Shown: one piece after another, positions 1-5,255 of the stretch
Numbering within the stretch: position 1 is the first letter of the stretch
Layout of the letters: each line of letters begins with the position of its first letter
NCBI GenBank assembly: GCA_031275535.1
Contig: JAISOR010000235.1
Location: 1 to 5,255 of the forward strand
DNA length: 5,255 nt
DNA from: Treponema sp.
GTDB lineage: Bacteria > Spirochaetota > Spirochaetia > Treponematales > Breznakiellaceae
Direction of reading: 5' to 3'
Translations under genes and position numbers: made by a program
Notes under the pieces: generated by a model
The model's database searches: none
Seen by the model: only the letters and a program-made list of their open reading frames with translations
What the model was told of the DNA's origin: nothing

Positions 1-1550
1 TTGGCCACCGGTTTATTGTCCGCCCTAAACCCGGCCCGGGATTGTTTTACCGCCCTGACCACCGCCGCAAGCGCCTCATCCTGCCCAAAGACCCGTTCCC
101 TAAGCCTTTCCTCCAGGGCCCGGAGCTTATCCTTTTCAGATTCTCCCACGGACCGTTCCGGGATCCGGGCTATCCGGGAAACAATGGTTTCGATCTGGGG
201 CAGCCCTATCTCGATAATATCCACGGACCCTTCCTGGGCCGATACGCCCTGGCTAAAGGCCCGGATGCGGGCAAAGGCCCCGGCCTCGTCGATCACATCG
301 ATGGCCTTGTCCGGCAGCCGCCGCTCGGTGATAAACTGGGCGGAAAGCCGGACCGCCCCTTCCACGGCCTCGTCGTTGTAGTGGACCTTGTGGTATTCCT
401 CATATTTGGACTTAAGCCCCCGGAGGATCTGAATGGTATCTTCCTCGCTGGGCTCCGGTATATCGATTTTTTGGAAACGCCGGGAAAGGGCCCGGTCCTT
501 GTCAAAGAATTTGCCGTATTCCTCATGGGTGGTGGATCCGATACAGCGGATCTTTCCCGAGGCCAGGGCGGGTTTTAAAAGATTGGAAGCGTCCAGCGCG
601 CCGCCGGAAACGGAACCGGCCCCCACCAGGGTATGGATCTCGTCGATAAAGAGGATGGCCCGCTCTTTTTTAAGGATCTCTTCTATGACCCGTTTAATCC
701 GTTCCTCAAAGTCCCCCCGGTATTTGGTTCCCGCCACTAGGGCGCCCATGTCCAGGGAAAAGATGGAAAAGTCCTTGAGCAGGGGAGGGACTTCCCCCGT
801 GGCGATCCGCTGGGCCAGCCCTTCGGTGATGGCGGTCTTTCCCACCCCCGAATCTCCCACATGGACGGGATTGTTCTTGAGCCGCCGGCACAGGACCTGC
901 ACGGTCCTGTCCAGTTCCGCCTCCCGCCCTATAACCGGTTCAAGCTGGCCGGTTTTGGCCAGGGCGGTAAGTTCCGTGGCGTAGCGCTCCAGGGCGCTCC
1001 GTTTATTGGCCCTGTTTTTGGGGGAGGCATCGATGACCGGTTCCCCCTCATCCATGGTTTTCCCCTCCTCATTTTCTCCCAGGGGATTGGCATGGAATTT
1101 ATTAAACCCAAAGGGCTGCTCCGGATCATCCTCGGAGCCATGGGAAATATTTTCCAATAGTTCCAGCCGTTTTACGCCGATCTTCCGAAGATAGTAGGCG
1201 CAGTAATTCCGCTCTTCATCGTAAAGGGAAACCAGAATATCCGCCACATCCAGGGTTTCTTTTTGGGATGATTGGCTTTGGAGTACCGCCCGCTCCAGGA
1301 CGCTTTGAAAGCCCACGGTCTGGGTGGGTTCGGTATTATTGAGCACCGGAACCTTCTGTTCAAAGTAATTTTCCATGCCGTATTTGAGCTGTTCCAGATT
1401 GGCGCCACAGGCGGAAAGTATCTCCTGGACTTCATCAAAAGCCAGGGCCGCATAGAGTACATGCTCCGGGGTCAGATACTCATGGTTCCGTATCTTTGCC
1501 TCGTTATAGGCGGCGTTTATTATAGCCTGCACGTGCCGACTGATTTTCAT
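1..1550 (-). CDS. clpA: ATP-dependent Clp protease ATP-binding subunit ClpA (3' end cut by window edge)
   Basis: This is the AAA+ unfoldase that threads substrates into ClpP, working with the ClpS adaptor in the cytoplasm. Reading from the ATG at 1550, 516 codons stay open to the window edge. Residues 1 to about 136 match the ClpA N-domain, including the start MKISRHV and the LTPEHVLYAAL segment. An acidic linker (about 139-185) follows. NBD1 has GREAEL, Walker A GDSGVGKT (232-239, K238), the pore-loop-type GTKYRGDFEERI, Walker B ILFIDE with D303 and E304, sensor GSTT, and arginine-finger ALSRRF. NBD1 then runs through RRLPDKAIDVIDEAGA and RIARIPERSV to VFGQD (487-491) with no long coiled-coil middle domain, which argues for ClpA over ClpB or ClpC. 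The window cuts just before Walker A of NBD2, so roughly the last third is missing. The ribosome site is weak: AAGGGG lies 13 nt upstream and an A-rich GAAGAAAAAAG is adjacent. It lies 74 nt downstream of clpS and is probably cotranscribed with it. Confidence 0.97.
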   Translation of the reverse strand, partial: MKISRHVQAIINAAYNEAKIRNHEYLTPEHVLYAALAFDEVQEILSACGANLEQLKYGMENYFEQKVPVLNNTEPTQTVGFQSVLERAVLQSQSSQKETLDVADILVSLYDEERNYCAYYLRKIGVKRLELLENISHGSEDDPEQPFGFNKFHANPLGENEEGKTMDEGEPVIDASPKNRANKRSALERYATELTALAKTGQLEPVIGREAELDRTVQVLCRRLKNNPVHVGDSGVGKTAITEGLAQRIATGEVPPLLKDFSIFSLDMGALVAGTKYRGDFEERIKRVIEEILKKERAILFIDEIHTLVGAGSVSGGALDASNLLKPALASGKIRCIGSTTHEEYGKFFDKDRALSRRFQKIDIPEPSEEDTIQILRGLKSKYEEYHKVHYNDEAVEGAVRLSAQFITERRLPDKAIDVIDEAGAFARIRAFSQGVSAQEGSVDIIEIGLPQIETIVSRIARIPERSVGESEKDKLRALEERLRERVFGQDEALAAVVRAVKQSRAGFRADNKPVA

Positions 1551-1624
1551 CTTTTTTCTTCATCCCCTTGATACTTTAAATGTAACCATTATTGCCCTTT
1601 ATAACAATGTTCTTTCTTGGAAAT

Positions 1625-1930
1625 TTATTCAATAATACAACGAAGGGGAAATTCATTCTGCCGGGCAATAGCATGGACCTGATCCGCCTTGGTTTTGGCT
1701 ATATCCCAGGGATACATACCCGCCATGGCCCGGCCCTTTTTATGGACATCCAGCATGATGCGGTTTGCCTCTTCCCCGGTCTTATGGAAGATGCTCATCA
1801 GGACATGAACCACAAAATCCATAGTCGTATAATGATCATTTAGGAGTATTACCCGAAATTCCTCCGGTTCTTTTAATTTTTTTTCGACTTTTTCGGATAA
1901 TTCCGTTTCATTTTCCGTAAACCACGGCAT
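1625..1930 (-). CDS. clpS: ClpS, N-degron adaptor of ClpAP
   Basis: ClpS binds proteins carrying bulky hydrophobic N-terminal residues and delivers them to the ClpA N-domain; it also changes ClpA substrate choice. The product is 101 residues, close to the roughly 106 of E. coli ClpS. A flexible charged N-terminal tail (1 to about 22) precedes the core, which starts at FRVILLND. The alpha-amino-binding residues of the family are present as N31, D32 and H63 (in LDVHKKG), and M37 sits at the gatekeeper methionine position. H33 stands where E. coli has a second aspartate. The fold ends with the usual NEFPL-type segment. The start was set at the ATG at 1930: AAAGGA lies 6 nt upstream, and only 3 nt upstream of the adjacent ATG at 1933. 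A longer reading from a TTG at 1987 would begin inside the predicted -35 box and add a hydrophobic tail foreign to ClpS. Confidence 0.95.
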   Translation of the reverse strand: MPWFTENETELSEKVEKKLKEPEEFRVILLNDHYTTMDFVVHVLMSIFHKTGEEANRIMLDVHKKGRAMAGMYPWDIAKTKADQVHAIARQNEFPLRCIIE

Positions 1931-1936
1931 CATCAA

Positions 1937-1942
1937 TCCTTT
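1937..1942 (-). promoter_or_regulatory. Ribosome binding site of clpS
   Basis: AAAGGA on the minus strand lies 6 nt before the ATG at 1930. It decides between two adjacent ATG codons (1933 and 1930), because spacing to the first is only 3 nt. Confidence 0.6.
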
Positions 1943-1958
1943 AATGAACGTTACTAAT

Positions 1959-1987
1959 AGAATATAGAAAAACATGGAATAAAACAA
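1959..1987 (-). promoter_or_regulatory. Probable sigma70-type promoter of clpS-clpA
   Basis: On the minus strand TTGTTT (1982-1987) and TATTCT (1959-1964) are separated by exactly 17 bp in an A+T-rich stretch. The -35 matches 3 of 6 and the -10 matches 4 of 6 consensus bases. Transcription would start near 1952, leaving a leader of about 20 nt before clpS. This is pattern matching only. Confidence 0.42.
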
Positions 1988-2003
1988 CCGGTCAGGATTT
2001 GAG

Positions 2004-2033
2004 TTGACTACTTTGGGACCCCTGGGATAGCCT
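2004..2033 (+). promoter_or_regulatory. Possible promoter of the DJ-1/PfpI gene
   Basis: TTGACT (2004-2009) is a good -35 match (5 of 6 bases) and lies 51 nt before the start codon. The -10 is poor: TAGCCT (2028-2033) at 18 bp or GATAGC (2026-2031) at 16 bp. The better-looking TATAGG (2034-2039) is too far away at 24 bp. Some promoter is expected here, since the gene has no plus-strand neighbour upstream in the window. Confidence 0.27.
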
Positions 2034-2043
2034 TATAGGTACC

Positions 2044-2050
2044 GAAGGAG
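2044..2050 (+). promoter_or_regulatory. Ribosome binding site of the DJ-1/PfpI gene
   Basis: GAAGGAG ends 9 nt before the ATG at 2060. It is a strong Shine-Dalgarno match and supports that start. Confidence 0.75.
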
Positions 2051-2059
2051 TATAAACGT

Positions 2060-2629
2060 ATGGCAAAGAAGGTTATTGTTTTTTTAGCCGATGGGTTTGA
2101 AGAGGTCGAGGCCATAACCCCCATAGACTATCTCAGGCGGGCCGGTCTTGAGGTCCTCACCGTGTCTATAGGCGGGGGTACTGACGTAAAGGGTGCCCGG
2201 GGTGTAACGGTAAGGGCGGATACAAGCCTGGCGGAGCTTAAAAGCCAGGGGCAGGCTGGTGCGGCTTCCTGGGACGGGGTCCTGCTTCCGGGAGGTATGC
2301 CGGGGGCCTCGAATATTGCCGCTTCCGGAGACGCCGGGGCCCTCTTAAAGGACATGGCCGCCGCGGGTAAATTGGTATGCGCCATCTGCGCTTCCCCGGC
2401 GGTGGTCCTGGCCCCCCTGGGGCTTCTGCGGGACCGCCGGTTTACCTGTTTCCCCGGAATGGAAGAAAGGGTCTCCGGGGCCAAATGGTCGGAGGAAAGG
2501 GTCGTAATCGACGGAAACATCATCACCAGCCGGGCGGCGGGGACCGCGGCGGCCTGGGCGGCCGCCATTATCGGGAAACTGGTAAACGAGGGGGAGGCAA
2601 AGAAACTGGCCGAGGCGGTGCTGTTATAG
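2060..2629 (+). CDS. DJ-1/PfpI (ThiJ) family protein
   Basis: The 189-residue product is a single-domain member of the DJ-1/PfpI superfamily, cytoplasmic and near the size of YajL and human DJ-1. It opens with a beta strand KKVIVFLADGFEEVEA, in which E17 matches the DJ-1 glutamate that contacts the reactive cysteine. VLLPGGMPGA follows. The nucleophile elbow is CAICASP, with C110 as the expected reactive cysteine and a second cysteine, C107, three residues earlier. The late TSRGPGT motif of close relatives reads TSRAAGT here. Where human DJ-1 has a histidine near position 126, this protein reads CFPG, as YajL-type members tend to have an aromatic residue. Relatives are reported as oxidative-stress chaperones or glyoxalase/deglycase-type enzymes; which activity applies cannot be read from sequence. 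It is divergent from clpS and overlaps the convergent kinase gene by 6 nt. Confidence 0.93.
   Translation: MAKKVIVFLADGFEEVEAITPIDYLRRAGLEVLTVSIGGGTDVKGARGVTVRADTSLAELKSQGQAGAASWDGVLLPGGMPGASNIAASGDAGALLKDMAAAGKLVCAICASPAVVLAPLGLLRDRRFTCFPGMEERVSGAKWSEERVVIDGNIITSRAAGTAAAWAAAIIGKLVNEGEAKKLAEAVLL
2624..2629. other. Tail-to-tail 6-nt overlap of convergent genes
   Basis: Plus-strand TTA TAG ends the DJ-1 gene, and the same six bases read CTA TAA on the minus strand as the last codon and stop of the kinase gene. There is no room for an intergenic terminator, and none with a T tract is visible near either end. Confidence 0.9.
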
Positions 2630-3709
2630 GGTTTTGGCGATGGGCTCCAGCTTTTCGCGGGATATGCCCGAGCCGGGGGCATCCAGCACTTCCCGGGCGG
2701 TTCTGTTTCCCAGGTCCGCACATTCCGCCAGGGGCCTCCGGCGGATAAGGGCCGCCAGGAACGCGGCGGCAAAGGCATCCCCCGCGCCGGTGCTTTCCCC
2801 GGGGATCAGCGCCGTGGTTCCCGCCGGGTATACCCGGTCTCCGGTAAAGACCACCGCCCCCCGGGGGCCCCGTTTTACCACCACAAGGGGAAAGGGTTCC
2901 CCCGGGCGGTACTCCCCGGTGGTCCGGCTGCCCTTTAAGGCGCTCAGTACCCCCTGCATACGCCCGCTTAGGAGGCCGTTTTTATGGTCCTCCCCGGGAC
3001 TTGGGTTTGGGGCCGGCCTTTTACCCTCAAGGGCACGGCAGAAGGCCTCCGCTTCATCCTCATTCATAAAGAGGATCAGGGGATAGTCCCGGCAGTACCG
3101 GGCGATCTTCCCGGCCCAGGCTGCGGCAATGGCGGGGGAACCCAGATCCAGGGCAGCCACGGTTCCGCAGCGGCGGGCGCCCCGCAAGAGATGCCGGACC
3201 AGACCTTCCCGGCCCAGCATAAAGCCGTCCAGGACCAGGACCGCCGCTTCCTGCATCGCCGCCCGGGGAATGGCCGCTTCGGCCAGGCGGAGGGCCGCGG
3301 AGGGGGAGGCCGCTATCCGGGTTTCTCCCCCGGGAAGGGTGATGATAAGGCAGAGGCCGGTGGGAAGGTTGACCGGGGACAGGCAGGCCCGGACCCCCGC
3401 CTGGGTAAGGCCCTTTTCAAAGAGCCGTCCAAAGGCGTCCGGCTCCCCCCCGGCGGAGGCCCCGACCGCGCCGATGAACCGCGCGGGGACCCCCAGGAGG
3501 GCGGCGATTTTTGCCACCGTAGCGGCCCCGCCCCCGGCGGTGATAAGCGGTTCGGGAAGGGCCCGGAGGATGGCGCTTGTTGTTTCGTAATCCGGGTGCT
3601 GAACCGGCTCCGTGAGCCCTAAACGCCGGGCCTCCCCCTCATCCAGGGAGGCGAACACGTCCACCATGGCGTTGCCGACGCAGAGGAGCCCCCTTTTTTC
3701 CCGGCCCAT
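2624..3709 (-). CDS. PfkB-family (ribokinase-like) carbohydrate or nucleoside kinase
   Basis: The 361-residue cytoplasmic kinase should transfer phosphate from ATP to a sugar or nucleoside hydroxyl. The N-terminus LLCVGNAMVDVFA and the Gly-rich GGGAATVAKIAALLG (59-73) resemble the adenosine-kinase-like branch, although the usual Asn of GG-x-AANT is missing. NEDEAEAF (216-223) is the mid-protein family motif. The C-terminal anion-hole signature is ESTGAGDAF (305-313), with D311 as the expected catalytic base. Between FCRALEGK and PLVVVKRG lies a proline-, glycine- and serine-rich stretch (about 231-273) longer than most relatives have there. The ATG at 3709 is 8 nt after the ackA stop and has only a weak TAGG overlapping that stop, which suggests translational coupling to ackA. 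The gene is very G+C-rich. Its substrate is unknown: adenosine, ribose and fructose-type sugars are all possible. Confidence 0.92.
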   Translation of the reverse strand: MGREKRGLLCVGNAMVDVFASLDEGEARRLGLTEPVQHPDYETTSAILRALPEPLITAGGGAATVAKIAALLGVPARFIGAVGASAGGEPDAFGRLFEKGLTQAGVRACLSPVNLPTGLCLIITLPGGETRIAASPSAALRLAEAAIPRAAMQEAAVLVLDGFMLGREGLVRHLLRGARRCGTVAALDLGSPAIAAAWAGKIARYCRDYPLILFMNEDEAEAFCRALEGKRPAPNPSPGEDHKNGLLSGRMQGVLSALKGSRTTGEYRPGEPFPLVVVKRGPRGAVVFTGDRVYPAGTTALIPGESTGAGDAFAAAFLAALIRRRPLAECADLGNRTAREVLDAPGSGISREKLEPIAKTL

Positions 3710-3717
3710 CAGGCTGC

Positions 3718-5055
3718 CTATTTTGCCCCGGCGATTATGGAGGCCAGTTCCGGGTTTTTTTCTAAATCACCCTTAAGACCCTCGGCCCTGCCTTTATTTA
3801 CATAGTCTTTGCTTTGGAAAGAATAGGTAAATTTGGTATGCACATCGTAGGTTCCCGCCATAAGGGCATAGGCGTCTTCGGTCATGACCAGCTCTTCGTC
3901 GGTGGGGATAATATATATGGGTATTTTGGAGTCCGCCGTGGAAATGATGGTTTCGGCATTCCGGGTCCGGGCAAGATCGTTCTTTTTGGAATCATAGACG
4001 ATCCCTATGTCCTGGAGGCCCTCAAGAATTTTTTCCCGCATAAAGAAGGCAAACTCGCCGACCCCGGCGGTAAAAACCAGGGCATCCACCCGGCCCAGGA
4101 TCGCCTGATAGGCGCCGATATACTTCTTCACCCGGTAGGCTTCCATATCCTGGGCAAGTTTTGCCCGGGCATCACCCTTTAGCGCCGCAGCCTGAATGTC
4201 CCGGCGGTCCGTATACTGGCCGGTTATGCCCAAAAGGCCGGACTTTTTATTCAGCGCCGCCTCTATCCCGGCGGCGTCCATGCCGGTTTTCCGCATCACG
4301 TAGAAGGGCATGGCAGGGTCCGCATCGCCGGACCGGGTCCCCATGATAAGGCCCTCCAGGGGGGTCATGCCCATGGAGGTATCGAAGGAACAGCCGTTCT
4401 TAACGGCATTTATAGAAGAACCGTTCCCCAGATGGGCGATGATAAGATTGGTCTTAAAGGGATCCTGCCCCAGGAGGACCGCCGCCCGCTTGGCGGTGTA
4501 GAGGAAGGAGGTTCCGTGGAACCCGTAACGGCGGACCGCGTGTTTTTCGTACCATTCATAGGGAACCGCATAGAGGAAGGATTCGGGCGGCATGGTCTGA
4601 TGCCAGGCCGTATCCATGGTTGCGCAATGGGGTACATCGGGGAGGACCTTCTTTGCAGCCTCAATGCCCATGATATTGGCGGGATTATGCAGGGGGCTCA
4701 GATCCTTGATCTCGTTGAAAGCCTTCATCGCCGCATCATCCACAATAATCGACTTGATAAACTTGTCCCCCCCATGGACTACCCGGTGGCCCACGGCCTT
4801 GATAAGCCCCATATCCTTAATAACCCCGTGTTCGCTGTCCGTGAGCGTTTTGATGATAAGATCCACCGCATCCGTATGGGTAGGGCAGTCATGCCGGAGC
4901 GTGTATTCTTCTTTACCCTTTGCGTTATGGCTGATAAAGGAACCGCCCAGGGTAACCCGTTCCACGATACCCACGGCCAGGACATCTTTTTTATCCCAGT
5001 CATACACCTGATACTTGGCGGAAGAGGAACCGCAATTCAATGTCAAAATAACCAT
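3718..5055 (-). CDS. ackA: Acetate kinase
   Basis: This enzyme interconverts acetyl phosphate plus ADP with acetate plus ATP, the last energy-yielding step of acetate fermentation, usually paired with phosphotransacetylase. Its catalytic residues fall almost in register with the Methanosarcina enzyme: N7, S10, S12 and K14 in [11 protein letters not shown]91 in GHRVVHGG; D148 in [11 protein letters not shown]180 in [10 protein letters not shown]208 in [11 protein letters not shown]241 in GTRSGDADP. The metal-binding glutamate is likely E387 in PTDEEL. The nucleotide-site motif usually read as GIGEN is GVGEF (331-335). At 445 residues it is about 45 longer than the usual 400 or so. The excess is a C-terminal extension, beginning near residue 400, rich in Lys, Glu and aromatic residues. 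The start at 5055 has GAGG 6 nt upstream. The kinase gene follows 8 nt downstream. Confidence 0.98.
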   Translation of the reverse strand: MVILTLNCGSSSAKYQVYDWDKKDVLAVGIVERVTLGGSFISHNAKGKEEYTLRHDCPTHTDAVDLIIKTLTDSEHGVIKDMGLIKAVGHRVVHGGDKFIKSIIVDDAAMKAFNEIKDLSPLHNPANIMGIEAAKKVLPDVPHCATMDTAWHQTMPPESFLYAVPYEWYEKHAVRRYGFHGTSFLYTAKRAAVLLGQDPFKTNLIIAHLGNGSSINAVKNGCSFDTSMGMTPLEGLIMGTRSGDADPAMPFYVMRKTGMDAAGIEAALNKKSGLLGITGQYTDRRDIQAAALKGDARAKLAQDMEAYRVKKYIGAYQAILGRVDALVFTAGVGEFAFFMREKILEGLQDIGIVYDSKKNDLARTRNAETIISTADSKIPIYIIPTDEELVMTEDAYALMAGTYDVHTKFTYSFQSKDYVNKGRAEGLKGDLEKNPELASIIAGAK

Positions 5056-5061
5056 TATGAA

Positions 5062-5067
5062 CCTCGC
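5062..5067 (-). promoter_or_regulatory. Ribosome binding site of ackA
   Basis: GCGAGG on the minus strand lies 6 nt before the ATG at 5055, and the protein from there begins directly with the conserved first strand of acetate kinases. Confidence 0.65.
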
Positions 5068-5082
5068 TATATTAATTTCAAA

Positions 5083-5119
5083 AGCCTTTTTTAAAACTAA
5101 CTGAGTTTTGGAAAAGGCT
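5083..5119 (-). terminator. Hairpin with short T tract between the edge frame and ackA
   Basis: The arms 5083-5098 and 5104-5119 are 16 nt each around a 5-nt loop. On the minus strand an outer 8-bp stem and an inner 6-bp stem flank a CC/AA internal mismatch, and TTTTG follows. This fits an intrinsic terminator for a gene ending at 5157, about 37 nt upstream. It also sits only 27 nt before ackA, so it could act as a leader element if transcription reads through. On the plus strand the two mismatches become G-U pairs, but no T tract follows. Confidence 0.5.
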
Positions 5120-5156
5120 CAATACCATAGGGGTATCTTCCCAGCAATTCTCATTT

Positions 5157-5255
5157 TCATTCCAAGTCGTTTTCTGGTCCGATAGAGGCGAGGAAATCCC
5201 GCCAGGTTTCGTGCAGGACATAGCGCAGGGCGGCATGCATCTCGTAGAAAAACAT
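5157..5255 (-). CDS. Unrecognised open frame, probable C-terminal tail of a gene beyond the right edge
   Basis: Thirty-two codons stay open from the window edge to a TGA at 5157-5159. The peptide begins MFFYEMHAAL and ends with GPENDLE. It is rich in aromatic and charged residues and could form an amphipathic helix, but I recognise no family. The first codon in view is an ATG exactly at the edge; since the frame is open there, the real start may lie outside. The hairpin downstream of its stop supports a gene ending here. A chance open frame is not excluded at this length. Confidence 0.4.
   Translation of the reverse strand: MFFYEMHAALRYVLHETWRDFLASIGPENDLE

Noticed and set aside
42..578. 178-residue plus-strand frame, and similar frames up to about 1190
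   Set aside because: They are shadows of clpA, which reads openly on the minus strand with full ClpA motifs over the same bases.
1551..1624. Possible separate promoter or terminator between clpS and clpA
   Set aside because: Only weak fragments such as TATAAA and a short ATTG/CAAT inverted repeat are seen, without a properly spaced partner box or a T tract.
1931..1987. Longer clpS from a TTG at 1987 with a hydrophobic N-terminal segment
   Set aside because: The TTG overlaps the likely -35 box and lacks a ribosome site. ClpS is a small cytosolic protein, and the ATG at 1930 has a well-spaced AAAGGA.
2824..2837. Perfect 14-bp palindrome CCGGGTATACCCGG
   Set aside because: It sits inside the kinase coding region. 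About 0.3 such palindromes are expected by chance in 5 kb with even base use, so one is not surprising. No second copy was noticed.
2984..3622. 212-residue plus-strand frame
   Set aside because: It lies fully antisense to the kinase gene in very G+C-rich DNA, where stops are rare. Its translation is a Gly/Pro/Arg-rich string with no recognisable domain.
5056..5082. TAATAT as a -10 box for ackA
   Set aside because: There is no acceptable -35 at 16-18 bp, and transcription would start inside the ribosome binding site.
4432..5094. 220-residue plus-strand frame
   Set aside because: It is antisense to ackA, whose own frame shows every catalytic motif. The antisense product resembles no family.
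1..5255. Defence, mobile or otherwise undescribed system
   Set aside because: All sizeable genes belong to known housekeeping families. I saw no transposase or integrase genes, terminal repeats, direct-repeat arrays, or tRNA-like structures.

Overview
The window carries five recognisable genes, all of ordinary bacterial housekeeping type, plus one short open frame at the right edge. The genes look like those of a Gram-negative-type bacterium with both ClpS and ClpA. The acetate kinase sequence and the adenosine-kinase-like sugar kinase beside it recall spirochaetes of the Treponema group. That placement rests on recalled sequence resemblance only and should be treated as a modest inference. 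Base composition is uneven by hand count: one 60-base line in the kinase gene (3241-3300) is 80% G+C, and one in the clpS upstream region (1921-1980) is about 32%.

Left part (1-2059). clpS (1625-1930) and clpA (1-1550, cut by the left edge) lie head to tail on the minus strand, 74 nt apart with no terminator between them. ClpS recognises proteins with N-degron residues and hands them to ClpA, the unfoldase of the ClpAP protease. A sigma70-like promoter with 17-bp spacing lies just upstream of clpS and fits transcription of both genes. The clpP subunit is not in the window.

Middle (2060-3709). A DJ-1/PfpI-family gene runs on the plus strand, divergent from clpS. It converges on a PfkB-family kinase gene on the minus strand, and the two stop-codon regions overlap by 6 nt (2624-2629).

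Right part (3718-5255). ackA (acetate kinase) is on the minus strand and lies 8 nt upstream of the kinase gene, so the two probably form an ackA-kinase transcription unit. AckA makes ATP from acetyl phosphate at the end of sugar fermentation. The kinase would spend ATP on a sugar or nucleoside whose identity the sequence does not show. A strong hairpin (5083-5119) separates ackA from a 32-codon minus-strand frame (5157-5255), which is either the tail of a gene running out of the window or not a gene.

I saw no RNA genes, mobile elements, CRISPR arrays or defence systems, and no clear candidate for an undescribed system. The points worth a second look are the long C-terminus and altered nucleotide-site motif of AckA, a CxxC around the DJ-1 nucleophile, the variant motifs and insert of the kinase, and the hairpin before ackA.
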